Positions 23,653-38,600 of a stretch of DNA of 64,000 bases are shown here, piece by piece. The notes under the pieces were generated by a model. It had not been told where the DNA came from, searched no databases, and saw nothing but the letters and a program-made list of their open reading frames with translations. Origin of the DNA: Paracentrotus lividus. Taxonomy: Eukaryota > Echinodermata > Echinoidea > Camarodonta > Echinidae. Both the position numbers and the translations under genes were made by a program. The DNA lies in NCBI GenBank assembly GCA_940671915.1, contig CALNVZ010000174.1:1126602-1190601 (forward strand), given 5' to 3'. Positions within the stretch are counted from its first letter, which is position 1. Every line of letters starts with the position of its first letter.

Positions 23653-26600
23653 CTGAAGAAGAAACAAATAACACAAACATGATTAGATGTCGATATAGGT
23701 TATGAATTATGTTTTTAATCTTTTATAAATACCATCCACGAATAGACAATAGACCTTCAATGATCCAGGAATTACATTAACCAGGAAGGCAATATTTGGG
23801 GTTTCATGATCACATCAGTAAGCAATATGGCAACTTTTAGAAACAAGAAATATGTCAGAACGCTTTTTTTTCCATTATCATCTTTCATTCATCTCCTAAT
23901 ACAAAGAAAGCCATTATTGGTCATTTACAATCATCCACCGTACATAAAGGCCCGAATTCACAAACGTGGTTTAGTTAGTCCATGGTCTAAATCAATTGTT
24001 TAAACCACGGATTTAGACCATGGTCTAAATTTTGGTATTCACAAACCACCTGATTTAGACCATGGACTAACTAAACCACGTTTGTGAATTCGGGCCATAA
24101 TGTATAAATCCTTCCCCTCAAGGCTATTAAATCCTCCCCTATGAATTTTTATAGAAATGCCGTGTGGTGTCCCTGTGCATACTTTTATTGGTGCTGGTTC
24201 CAACATGGCCAGATAAGCGAGGTTGGACTGTACATTGACTAGTTCTTGTTATCTGCTACATGTATCATGAATCCTTAATTCTTAAGTTGCAACTCTGATA
24301 TTTTTATAATACACAAATACAATAAAAAAATAAAAATAAAAAAAAAACATTCAAAGGCACAGGATGTTTTTGAAAAAGTCGGTGCTGGTAACAATTCATT
24401 GAAATTGTAATATTTTGAGGCATGATTCAAGGGTCACCGTTGTTGGCCGTCAATGACATAGAGAGAAAAAAAGAAGAGAGCAAGTTGCACAAACCACAAG
24501 CATGTGCCTCAATAGAAGAATCCTACTTACATTCTTATCGGTAGTGATGGTAGCTGGTGTATCCCACTGGGTGTTCTTGAGGCTCATATCAGCACCGTAG
24601 TGGACCAAGATCTTGACGATATCCGTAAAGCCACGACCCGTGGCCACGTGAAGGACTGTGTTTCCAGAATAAGATTGGACATTCACTTCTGCCCCTGAGC
24701 TTAACATTTTATGGACCAGTTTAGTGTCTTGGTTTGTAACGGCATGGAACAGGGGTGTCCAACCATTCTTTGAATCCTGCAAAAGATAACAGATAGTCAA
24801 ATTATGTTATTACTTGTGCATAAGTCCTTATTTATCATAATTTGAATGAAACACAGAATCCAATTATGCATGAGAGAAGTGAAATGTTCTCCACCTTCAT
24901 AAAATCATTGAAAGTTTGATATATTCTGCAGTAACTTCTGCATTTCATCCCATCAATTAACATATTGTAAGTTATCATTCTCGCCTAGCAGTCCATTACG
25001 TGCAGACCAATTAAGGATTAGGGACGGATTAGGGATTAATGAGGAGGAATGGACTTGCACGGCTCCCTGAATAATGCCATCGTCCCTTACTTGTATTCTT
25101 ATCCTTTTAGCTCAAATTGTGACTTTATGACATGGCTCCACTTGACTGAATATACCCTAAATGTTGGTCATAATTTAAGAGAATCTAGTGTAATGAAAAA
25201 AAATTGAAATGGGGAAAAAACATTTGAGTGTAGTCCCATACATGCATTTTTAAGTTCAGTGCAAGCTACTCTCAACAGAGTTGGGTTAATTTCAAAGATC
25301 ATTTTGTTCATTTCAAAACCTCACACCACACAACAATTCTTAGGTGAACTGTTATCAACCTTTCCCAATCACTGTGAGACAGTTTTTTCCAAAATTCAAT
25401 CTCATGACTACAATAATAATTTTGATTTAAACAAACTTTCACTTGTATTAAAAGTTACCTTTGAGTTAAGATCAGCACCTTTCTCCAGTAACATAGTGAC
25501 CAGTGTTGGGTTTCCAATCATAGCCGCTAGATGCAGAGGGGTATAACCTGTTTGGATTCAAATAGATCAATGCTTTTACTTGCCAGGAACGGGAAGCTCT
25601 TAATATATGTGATATGAACTTCAATTTAATTAAATTCAGCATAACAAATATACAATGAGATAATCCATTGAATGATGTGAACAGTAAAACAGAAAAGTAA
25701 TTATAGAAAATAATAGGTCAGATTTATATTTTGATAAAACCTTCAATTTTCCTGCATGGAACAATAAAGAGAGAAAAAAAAAAGGGGGGGGGGGTTCAGT
25801 GACACATCTATATTCCAATTTCTCTAACAATTTTTGAATGTTTCTGAAAAAAAATGTTTACTATAATACAGACATAATGGCAACACACCAGAGTCAAGAT
25901 TACCTTTATAAATTTTATTTGACTTCCAAATATTGACAAATATTAGGGTAATATGTTGTTGTAAATGGTGGACTCATTTCAACTGCATGGCTATTTCAAC
26001 AGCTGTGTTGAATTTAACTAATTCTCATTCCTATTGCCATTGTCGTACCTTCATAATTTCTGATATTGAGGTTGACTTCCATCTGAGAATACCTGAGTAT
26101 AGCACCCAAGCAACTTGGTGTGCCACTCTTACAGGTATGGTGTGCCGCAGTCTGACCGTTCCGATCTGCTTCATTCGGGTTAGAACCGGCTTCAACCAGT
26201 AGACGAATGACATCAGCATCTTTCATGATGCATGCCAGATGCAGGGGCGTCTGAGGAATCGGAAAGTAAAACAAAGGAATAGATATTATTAAAAGATTTA
26301 GTGCAGACTCACTTAACTGGCCGCTCTATTGAGTATTATCATTATTGACACCAGATTTCAGGAATTCCGAAGCCATACCCTAGTCAGTCATATTGCAGAG
26401 TCTAAACCTAGAGATGATAATATTTCATATCATGGGTCATTTGCTCATGACACAATAGATATTTGTAATGTGCAAAATCATGGTCTTTATTTGAGGGCTG
26501 GCTCCCTTAGGAGTACTCCAGTCAGTCACCATAATATCAAACTTTGATGAAGTCATGTGGCCCCTCCCCCACCCCGTTTGCCAATATTAAGGTTAGATTA

Positions 26601-29600
26601 ATGAGTTGGGTGTAGTGTAGGGGCCGGGACAGGGGAGTTGCTAGAATATTTTGAATGGGGGTTGGAGGCAACCAAACTTTTCTACCGATTTTAAAGGTGG
26701 ATAAAAAAAATTTAAGACAAAATCAATCCACCTCAGCATCTACCATCCTTCCCCAAATCATAGATCTTTATCAGCTTATGGTTAAGTCAATTCATCAGAT
26801 CCTGGATTTTTTAAAATATTGAAGTAGATCTATATATCATTATTTTGTTTCCACATGAAATGACATAGGGCCTATATACCCAGAGATGCCAACCGTTATG
26901 GAATAATGATAACATTAGAAATTAGAACGCAAATAACCCAAATAGTTAAAACAGCTAAAAACAATTGTCTTGTTAACAAGAGAAAGAAAACTATTGATTT
27001 GAACGCATTCCCAAAATTGAATGACGGAGCAAATGTTATTATTCAAGCTTTTTCTAGTGAGAAGTCAATGATTTTAGCTGTTCTAACTATTTGCGTTATT
27101 TGTGTTCTAATTTCTAATGTTCTAATTATTCCATAACGGTTGGCATGTCTGTATACCTATCAAAATAATCTCATTAAAATCAGATCGACAGCCAAGAGTC
27201 TTAGCAATTATTATATGGAATTATATGATTCATATATTTATGTTTTGCTCTTGACAAATCTGTCGATCGGATAAACCTCTCACCTGTTGCATAAAGTTAA
27301 AGATATCCACTGATTTGCCGGCTAATCGGACAAGCTCTATCAATCTCCGCACTAAACCCATATCCGGCTTGTCTTGTACAATAGCTATGTGAAGTGCACT
27401 GGATAAGTTAAAAAGGTGATAAAATAGATGGGTATTTTCAAAATACATATAAATTAAAATAATAGAAGAGTTTTGCATCAATGAACAAGACAAATGCTAG
27501 GACCAGTAATTCTAGACATTGACCTCTGTGACCTACATTGTATGAACTTTGACATCATTACTCTAAAGATCTAATCAGAACAACTAATAGTTCTTCCTTC
27601 TTTCAAACATAAATCAAATAATCAAGGATCGCCATCCTTGTACTTCTATTGTACAAGCTTTTTTTGAAGGTAGCCTTTCATCTGTTGTTATATTTATACT
27701 CCTTTTAATTTTGTCATTATGTCTGTTATAATTTTATGGATGATGACTAAGAAATTGAATTGAAAAATTGAATTTAATACAAGCCAAGACTATCAAACAG
27801 GGCAAAAAAGAAAGAAAGAAAAAAAAAAAAGGGAGTTCCATCACACCAATCGTCTGCATAAAAAGATCCTGAACAATTCAGTCTGTTTGTACAATAAGAT
27901 TTGTTGTTATACCAATCACACAAAGAGATGAGGAAAGTGTGCTGGTATATTTTGTATGAAAATGACGAGGGATTTTCCCTAAACTGGATTTCCGGCAATT
28001 TCTGGTACATCGATTGAGAGTATGATAAGAAGAGAATTAATCTTATCCAGGTTAGACCTAGATATCAACACTTTAATGCTTCCTGGTTTCAGATAACAAA
28101 CACTTTATTATCCAGGTCAGGAGATAGGCTTGTAGGTTCTCAAATCTTGTAAACACTTGATCATGTTACATTTTTTGCAATAAGATTAATTTTCCAGGGT
28201 TTTGATAGCGTAATGTCTAATATTAGGGACAAAACCTCATTTTACTAACATCATTCATCATGATCTTTAAAATATAATATAATCATAATGGTGAATTCAA
28301 ATCCTAATTCACATACTAGTAGTCAATTTACTTGCCCTAAATCTCTATCTTAACAAATACTTCCTATATACTAGCTATATTTTGTTTAATATCTCACTCT
28401 ACATGTATGTTTACCTATGTAATCTTGAGGTTGATGAAATTAGCCATGCAAGAATCATGCACCCAGAAGAATTATCATGCAAATGTTATGATTTTAGTAC
28501 CACTCCTTCCCCTATCTAGCTTTGTCTTTGTGTATGTCCCCACCCCCCAAAAAAACAAAACAAACAAAAACAAACAAACAAACAAACAAACAAAACTAAC
28601 AACAACAAAAAAAAAATAGAAAAAAAAGAAAAACAAACTATGGTCTAGTTTCACGTAGACAAGGCTTTGTAAACATGTAAATGTAAATGATGTTATCTTA
28701 CGTGTCACCGTCAGAGTCCTGTTCAGTAGCTCGCTGGCAGTCGATGGCGATAGAGAGACTCACAAAAGGATTCACAGCGAATGGCGCAGACGAGGCAGGA
28801 AATCCTGATGTGTTTAAAAAAAAAAAAAGAAAAAAAAAAAGAGAAGACGGGGAAAAAATATTAATGTTAAAGACACAATGTCAATTCTGGTTTACAAAAT
28901 ATTGATTAGCACATCATGTTATAAAATTACCAAATTGAATAGTTACCTATGTTGTGCATACCTGATTTTAACCAGAGTCAATTAAAAAATTTAAATCATT
29001 TGAGTACAAAAAAATCAAATAAATTCATCATTGCTTCCAAGGTACATAAATCATTTGTGCCCATCGACCTCAACAAAAGCAGAACAAAACAAGATCATGG
29101 GGATGAGAGCGGATAGCAATGTTTTACTTTCAAACATAAACTAAGCAGTCCCTTTAACCCATGTCTATACAATTATTGGCACTAGCACAATACCAGTTTT
29201 CCTCCACCAATGATTTATCAGATGACGGAAAGGGTATTTCCCCTATCGTTGCGCGTACCTGGGATCCATTTACACATGACACGGACATTGCGGATATGAG
29301 CTGGAAATGATTAAAAACTGTATGACATTATACGATCACGGGAGGTTGTTTTTCCTTAGTTATTCACCGCTATTACGATAGGGAAGTGAAAATGTCTACC
29401 ACGAAGAGATTTATTTCATTGACAATGGACTATAAAGAGCGGATAATATGTTAAAACATGTCATTATTATCTTGTAATAATCCACTAAATGTATAGTAAA
29501 CACCCGTCTATCAAACTCATAAATGGTACAGATATAATGTCGTTAAGTTCTTATTTCTGACACAGATAAATATATAAATGCCCTACAGGCCAGTTCGATT

Positions 29601-32600
29601 GTAGATTCAGACCATAAATTGAATTGAATCTATTTCATATCATCAAGCAAGTATACAATATTTTGTCATCGATGAGAGAGAGAAAGAGAGAGAAAAAAAC
29701 CTAACCCCCCCCCCCAAAAAAAGAGAAAAGATTGGTGATAGCGTGCTAACTCTAGTCTCCTGTCGTTTCCTCATTCCATTTAGGTGTTATCATGTTTAGT
29801 ATGGTCATCCAGATAAATGTTTTCTTTATAATGAGAGTAGAGCGATAAAAAAAGCAAATAGTTTTAGGACCTAGAATATATTACAACAAAATAAAGAGAG
29901 ATTGAGAAGGGGGCCGTTCAAAGGGAAAGAGAGATCGACAGATGAACAGAGAAGGAAGGGCAGAGGGCATAGCCAAATAAAGAATGAATAACATCAATGA
30001 TCTGCAGTAGAAAAAAAATTGGGGTTGCGATATCTTCGCTCATAGACAGGGCTTCAAAAGGTACGTGTCCCTCAACAAACAATACAACCAGTGATTTTTT
30101 TTTTTTTAAATCAATGTGTCTCTTGGGCTCTGGAGACTGAGCACACGCCTCCATTGGTTAACGCTGTTGCTATATAACGTATCGATCACTCTCCCTCTCT
30201 CACACAGTATGTCCCAAATACCTATCTGTTGCTTTTGTAGTGTCTTTAGATACCCCACCCCAACCCCCCCCCCAAAAAAAAAAAAAACAAACAAACAACA
30301 ACAACAAAAAAAAACAAAAAACAACAACAAACAAACACAACAATAAAAAAAATATCAACAAAACAAACAACAAAACAAACATAGAATATGTTCGTGAATA
30401 AACTGCAAATTTCATACATGTAGGCTTCAGTATAATTTTTTTTTTAAATAATTTTTTAAGGAAAGAACACCCAATTAATCTTAAAAAGAAAGTAAAAATA
30501 AGAGGAATATATTTCATCATAATCAATATCAAAATGAGCAACCAGAAGTTTTGAAGACTTCGCTTTACTTTCTATGGTGATCATCAAATTGGCAAAATTT
30601 CTTTAAAAATAGCTATTTTGTTGAACCCTCCATTTGTTTCTAACAAAATTCGTATATCTCCACCATTAATTTCTCATTATAATGTCTAACAATAGTGCAA
30701 GACGTGCTTTGAAAGATAATTGGGGATAATTTGAAATGTTGACTGAGGATCCAAGTAAATATGTAAAACTAATTTTCCAACTGCTGTAACTCTATAGAAT
30801 CGACATAATTCCCTTTCTAATTGCTCCTATTTTACTCCTTCCCATAGATTATTAATCTCCTTGTGTTTGGTGTCCACAGTCATGCATAAAACTAGCAGGG
30901 ATTGCATTGGCTTTTCTATTTCGCAGTTGCCACATAGACAAACAGTTCATTTATTTGCTCTCTAAAGGGCTGTCCCACTGGAGGCGATCGTTGCTGCGAC
31001 AACTGGCGATCTTGCTGTTGTGAGTGTGGTAGCAAGTTGTTGTGTTGCCTAGCTTAAGTAGAGTCGTGTGAAGGTTTATAATGGCCTTTTTAAAGATTAA
31101 CTCCTTATAATTATGAAATTATCAGGCTGTGGGACAGGCCCTTAAAGGGCCTGTCCCACAGAAGGCGATCGTTGTGGCGACAACCTACCAACTACTTTTT
31201 AGTAGGCTACCCATCGCCACCATGCGCAGGTCCAATCGCCTGTAAGATCGTGAATTATCGCGTTTGTCGCCAACAAATACGTAGCAAAATTCTGTTCGCC
31301 GATGGTTTCTCAACAAGTTAAATAATAGCCGGCGTCAGTTTGGTTGACGTCAATGACCGTAGCCTGTCTTCTCTTGTCGCGATTTGCTATCGTAGATTGT
31401 CGCCAGATAGAACGTGTTTAGCAGAGCAGAACGGCGGCCAGTTGTAGGTTGCCGCGCTCCAGCGTACGTTGCACGCATCGCTGAACCGAACGGCCAGTGA
31501 AATTTAAGCCGCTACGACCTTTGTCGCCACCTACATTCATCAAAATTCAGGATCGGCCTTCCATTCAGATACTGTACAGTCGCCGCAAATTTTTGAAATT
31601 TTCAAAGATCACTCACGAGCCAAATTATAATGCGCGACTGAGAGGACAATCACGAACCTATATCAGGTAGAAAACACTCGATCGCCTGTGTCAGTTGCAA
31701 GGATCGCCACAGTGTGCAAGTTCATATTTTGGTTGATTTTAAGCTGCGACAAGAGAAGTCGAGCCGCGAGATGCGCGAAGGTCGAGGCTATTGTATTATC
31801 GGATACAAGCTATTGTTAGTCTATTGTTTGCGTGGAAGCAAGTCGTTGACGTAACCTATCGTAGATAGAGTCGTAAATACGTATATGATCTTCGGTCACC
31901 TACGATTCTGACAGGTTCTAACATGCATAGGTTGTCGCCACAACGATCACCTCCTGTGGGACAGGCCCTTTAAAATCAGACGCTGGGGGCGGGGAAAAAA
32001 TTATAGCGAGTTGTGGAAAATTTCCACATGAACCAATCTGTGGTGTTTCCACACAATGCATATATGCAAAGAAAACAAGTCTGTGGTGCCGTGTAGCCTA
32101 GTGGGAAAGCACCCTGTTAAGATGGTATGACCCACATTAGATATTGAACCAGCCGTTGTTCAAACTCTATTGTTTGCTTTAGTTTTGTTGTTTGTTCGAA
32201 CTTCGGACCTCGCTATCAACATCATTCATCTCACAGGTTTCCGTTCATTTGCACTCGCACCCCACCCCGGGGTTCTCTTTCTGACTACAGGCCACTCTTT
32301 GTGTCTACTAGTTTGCAAACACAATCTGCAGTCAAGATATGTAACAATTAAAAAAACAAACCGTTTTAATAACTCTCTACTATCTCTATATATCCTCTTT
32401 AATAATCATTTTATTTGATATCGCATAAGCCCCTCCCTCACGTCTTCCGACCTCTACGCTGATAATTATCTTGGCACAGCGCCATCGTCATCTGGAAAGA
32501 TTCCACGGTTTAGTTAATACCTGGTATAAGGTTACTGGTAGGCCTACCCCGTTCACAACGATACGACGGACCCCAAAACAAAGACTAAATATTAATTCAA

Positions 32601-35600
32601 TACAGTGAATGGCATGATGGTAGTATTGAGTCGGTTATTTCAGTGTAAACTGAGGGATCATTACCCCATTCACATCGTAGGGACAAGCACCAAAAGAGAG
32701 ACCCCCAAAACCGACACTAATACCGTGAATGACCGAGCGAATAGTTAGTTTTGAGTTGGTCTTGTCTGTATGGCAGTCGCGAAACTGTTTTTTTTTTCGA
32801 AATGAAAGACCTTTTTTTTGTGGAGGGGGTCTTCCGTCGATATTCTTTTCAATGCGTTTTTAGTCATTTATATCCGTTAAATGGGCTCATACATGTAATA
32901 ACGTTTAGTAATGTCCGTCAAAGCGACCGTCAAAGCTTTTGCACGCATAAATGTTTTTCTCTACAGAAAGGGATCCGCCCCATGTCAAATGGTTCTCTCT
33001 TGTATGTGTACTTTACTTAGTCGGTTTCCGTACTTTTACGTCTCCTAAACGCCCCGTATGGCCGTTGCAGCAACAGATGGGATAAATTCAACGATCATGT
33101 ATGCACACAGAACGTATAAAAGAACACACAATAACCACAGAACGCCTGTATGATTCTTGCAGGACGAGTTATCTGGACAAAACGGATGTCGCTACGGATG
33201 ACGCACGGACATAAACGCACAACCATCAGAAAAGGGATCTCACTATCTGTTTCTTACGAGTGGCAGTTGTGCACAAAGGTTGCACAAAGCTTTATAGCTT
33301 CTCTGACTGACATGTAACACATAACAACGAACATCAAACTAAACTAAAGGATATAAAAGGACATGACACGCATTTTCAACGGATGCCAAAGGTAGACATC
33401 CGCTACTTATCCGTTTGCTTCATGTAGGCCTACCGGGAGACATACGTTTATATCCGGCTAAGTAATATATCACAGCAACATAGCAAGACTATTCATATTG
33501 ATTATAATGACTAAACAGAACCAAAAACCAAACCGAACTGTTTACACACCCGTCACTCTAATATTTTCATTTATAAGATCCGTTACCAACGGGAACTGGT
33601 CGGTCTATCATATGGCTTGAAGCCACTAATTACCATAACATGTATGCACATGTAATGTACATGTAATGCACATGTAAGTAGAGACAGGATGGATAGCAGA
33701 GTAGGAAAACAGCGTAGGAAAGCAAACCATTGCATTTCCAAGAAATTTGGAAAATTTCCTGATATTTTTATTTATTTTTGTTTGTTGTAAATATTTGAAC
33801 AAAACTCTATTATAATTGAAACAACTCTCGTTTTTACAGTATAAGAATTCCTTTGAAACTTGTTTCCACCAATAATTCAATATTTTAATTTGACTGTGCT
33901 TCTCTCCTATGTGTACTGTATTTGGTTGTTTTACATACGTTACGTCTCCTAGGCGCCCTGTATGTTTATTAGATCGTGTATTTACAGGAACATAAGACTT
34001 TTTTCCTCAGAAAATGCACGTTCAGAAATTTTAATCTAGAGGGAACACTCTATATTTAGAGCCACCCTGTTCTTCCTAGATGTCCATAATGCTACAGTCA
34101 CACAGACACTTACGTTGAGTTACGTCCGGTTACGTCCAAAAATTCTTTTCTTTTCTACGGATGCCCACGGATGCCTACCCGTCATAGTCAGCAGTGGAAA
34201 ATATTGACAATTTAGTTCATGCAGTAAAACAAAGAAAAACATAAGAAATGATAGAAAAGAAGATGAAATAAGATTAAAACAACACAAACGTATATACGTA
34301 AGTGTCTGTGTGACTGTAGCATAAGTCCTTTATTCTTCATAGACACGTATACGGCATACGTGTACTTGCAGTTCAATTATAGCATTATCCTTCTCTATAG
34401 CAAGGTTCTGAATTATTACGTTGAGTTTCAACGGTCTTTACAAGTGATTTCAAAACCTACAGGACATGACAACTACATGTATACACCCTACAGCTCACTA
34501 AACATGTACACGAACGATACCAGTACCCGTGCATGTCGAGTACAGTGTATGAGAGGGGAATCCCCGTACACACTAGCACACAACACACACAAGCAGTGCA
34601 TGCACACACACGACGTTCGTTCAAACGCCGATCGCGATTGTCGGGTACATGTCGGAGACTAGGAAGACAGGGTTATAAAGGTCACCTATAGGAAGTCTAT
34701 TATCATGATTATGAACTATATTATAGTCCTTGAACAAACATACCATCCAAAGAAGTTTACTTTGATAAGTTAAACAATACAATCACTGACTCACAGAGAC
34801 AGTACAAGCAGAAAAACAGCCGATTTATATTCATGACGTACAAGACATACACTCAATCAAGACTATAAACTACACAAAAAGAAACCGATGATAAAACCGG
34901 TGGTGAGATTTTTTTTAATAACCTGTAGACCTACAATAAAATAAATGATATAGGAATAAACATACAATATGGCCCGAATTCACAAAGGAGTTGGCCCATG
35001 GTTTAAATCCGAGGTTTAAACGACGGACTTAGACCATGAACTGAAGATCATCGTGTCAAATGTGACGTTAATATATCGGCTAGCCCTATCCCGCCCCAAC
35101 ACCCCCCCTCCCCCTTCCCCACCGCGCGCGATCCAAAAATTGGAAATATAGGTAGCGCAAACGGAGAATACATGGGGCACATACATGTAGATCCCTCTAC
35201 GATATTTCCGAGGCCTAACGCTAATTTAAAAATTACAATCAATATGACAAGAGCCTGCCTTTTACGCCTCGGATCCATGGATCCGCCACTGCAAGATGTA
35301 TGTTGTAAGATCTGTTTTGACTCCTATGTCAACACATAATAAGGATTGCAATGGCTTTCACCAAACCGACCTAGATCATAAGTTTATGCAGTCATGTATA
35401 TATTTAGAGTACATGTAGTAAAACGTAACTTGCGTTGTCGTGCCATGCACGTCAAAGAACGTTTGTGCAATGTTTGTATCATGTCCTAACCACATGTAGA
35501 CTACATGTACATGGATTTCAATGGGTACGAAGACATGGCAAACCAGGTGAAATACACGTTCGATCACACCCCCCCCAGCCTATAACACCCCTAGGCTATA

Positions 35601-38600
35601 GTAGGCCTATTATGTAAAATATTAATAATAATAATAATAATAAATAAATAAAATAAATAGTAGTTCTAGTTGCCGAAAGTTACAAAATTTATTCATATTA
35701 GAATGTTATTCTACTTAAACTTTCGGGCCCCGACACCATAACAATAAACCATTAGTACGAGGAGCAGACTCACGAATATGGTTAGGGGTGTCAGGCTCAG
35801 CGGCAGATCCAGGGTTTAAATATAAGGGGGGGGGAGGGAGCACCGTCAAAAATTTCCAATTTTAACATAATGGTGGTTTAAATTACTAATATGGTGGATG
35901 CGCCTCCTTTGCCCGCCTGGATCCGCCAATACAGATGCTCGGTTAGGACACATCCACAATATTAGTATTTAGGTAGGTATGGTAATCTTATTCTTCTGAT
36001 GTGCTCACTGCAAATACATATTTCATGTAAGTGCTAGTGGGACAGAGAAAAGAAAAGAGTATAATTGGAAGGAAAATCCATTTCAAATTAACCTCTACAT
36101 TATAGCTTCCTCTGAATGCACTTTCTTTTGTTACGGGGGGGGGTGGTGAATAGATCATTCCCCCTCCCCTCCCGTAATACAAGAAATTAATGCGTGTTTA
36201 CGCCCATGTAGTGTACATATCACCCAGTCAAAATATTGACTATGTGAGGACTTTAAATTGTTGATTTTTCCTTTCATAACCAGATACCATCTTAATGTGT
36301 TGTGATACATACTAAACCCTCTCTGAAATAACTCATATATCCAAGATTCCATCCCGGGGCTAACCGAACAAATATTTTGCCCCCCCCCCTCCTTCACGAT
36401 CACCACCGCCACCTCTCAATTCCTTTTCTCTAGCTCTCTATACATTAACCTAAGCATACAGTTTTCGAAGTAGATTTTTGAGGGTGTTTCGAAAAACATG
36501 GACCTCATAAGCTATAAAATGCAGAACGTGAAATATGTAATTTGCCCTTTTTCAGAGAAGAAGGGGGGGGGGTTGCTTCATATACGCACTCGAATATAAA
36601 GCGCTCTTAAAATATGAGACTAACCAATGTCTTACATTTACTGTAAAAGCTTTAGAAACTAGTGGGTTGAGTGACGACTCGTGGACATAATTGGCGCCAA
36701 AATCACGTGATGAAACGGGGAATCCCATAAACAAGAAAAGGGGATGTTGTCTGGGCTCCGTGCCAATATCTCAAAGTGTCGCTTTCTATATTGCACATTA
36801 TACCACTTGAGAATAATCCATAAACAAATAAATATTCTACGATTTTGTTCAGGGTAAAAATATGGCGTAAGGCTATCAATAGTGTCCGGCACATCAATCA
36901 ATACAATAGATAAAACAGATAACAAGTACTTCGTTCAAAGGAAAACCCCTCCCCCAATTCATATTAAAGAAATCACATTTCCAATTTTATAACAACAATT
37001 CATCAAAACTATGTCAATTTTCACTTACTTTGACTTGTAGCTTGCATACTAGGGCCCGGCGTCTGAACAAGGGCTGGCACCCCCGGTGGACGAGAGGTCC
37101 CAGTGGTCGAGGAAGGTTGAGGCCCTCTTGGTCTCATCGGGTAGAACTCACTACTAGGAGGGCGTGGAGGGATGTACCCCTGACCTGCTCCTGGGTGTCG
37201 CATCCTCTCTGCATGATGAATATCACGAAAGGGTGGGGCTACTGGGTGTGGTTGGGAGGTAGAGGAGGTGGAGGAGGAGGATGGGGAGTGGTTCGGCACC
37301 TGAGTAGCGGTGTGAGGTTGGGCCGTAGGGCGGGGTGGAGAGGGGCGTGGTGGAGAAGGGCGGGGTGGAGTAGGGTGATGTGGAGCCTGGGAGAGTGCAG
37401 GAGGTGGTCCATGAGGTCCTACATGTAGATGGGTACCGGGTGGGCGGGATGCACGTGCAGAATAAAGTGGTACACCTTTATTTGAGAACATTAGGTCAGA
37501 AGATTCAGTCAATGAAGTAATATTATTTCTAAAGTCATCAAACAGATTAATAGTATGAATAAAGGGTCCGAGAATGTTCGTACCAAAAATGACAGATGAC
37601 AAATGAAAAGTACATGTTATATCAACGTTATATCAACTCAATATCGACGTGTTTGTTAGACTTCGTGTTCAGTGCCAAACAGTGGGGTTTTTGTTTGTTT
37701 GTTTGTTTTTTTTTGTTTTGTTTCAGAGTGAGTAACTTGGACCTTGGCAGTAATCAACTAGACAATCATACAAATTATTTAACATGAATATACCTTCTGC
37801 CTGCGACACGGCCGTGACAGGATGACGGGGCCGTAGTAGTGCCTCCACTGGCGGGGCGTGGACGACATGAGGGAGTGTCCCAACCGGCAGACGATGCGGT
37901 AAGTGCTGTCGAGGCATGCCACGAGGAGATACTTGCTGCGGTAAACCATCCCGGTTTTGCACAGCCGCTGCGGTCATCGCGTGTCCCTGAGACGCGGTTC
38001 CTAGTGAAGAGGGCGGCGGTGAGACTGGTGACTTCTTCCGATGTGGTACACGTGGCCGTGGCGGCAATTCTGGAGGGAAAGAAGCGCCTTGAGGTGGATG
38101 TCCTGAGGGGTATTTCTGGGAGTTTCCGGGATAACTTCCAGCTGAGGGGAGCAACCGCCTTGGTGATGCTTGGGCTACTAATCTGTCCATACTGGTTGGT
38201 ATTCCTGCTTGTATTCCTGCCTGTAGTGCATGCGGTGGCAACGACGCTTGCTTGTCCTGATTAGGTTGTTTCATCTTGCGAGATGGTGAGACTTTGGCTG
38301 CGCTGGACTCCTGTGATGCAGAGACCGCATGTTCCGGGTTGTCCATGGGCACTGGTGAAGTCTTCTTCTTTGATCGAGGACTCGGGGCAGGCACGTAATG
38401 CTCGGGTACGACGGGGACAGCTGCCGTGGAAGTCATCATTGGTCTCGGGCCCCCTTTAGATGGTGAGACAGTCGGAGAGGTTCCGTGAGCTGTTTTAACG
38501 GCTTTAGGTGGACCTCCGTACATGACTGGAGAAGAGGTCCCAGAAGTGACTGACGTATGATTGCTCTCAGCGCCTACTGGTATCTTGGGGCTTCCTACGA

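Larger units (their letters stand above)
28805..37028 (-). other. 8.2-kb intron of the BCL3-like gene
   Basis: This is the largest intron of the gene. It contains A/C-rich low-complexity tracts (about 30265-30380; a CAAA run at 28550-28610 lies just outside, in the next intron), several MITEs listed separately, a possible SINE head at about 32085, and G- or C-runs at 35823, 36127 and 36380. The flanking exons agree in phase, so no further exon is required; I saw none with clear coding character. Confidence 0.6.
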
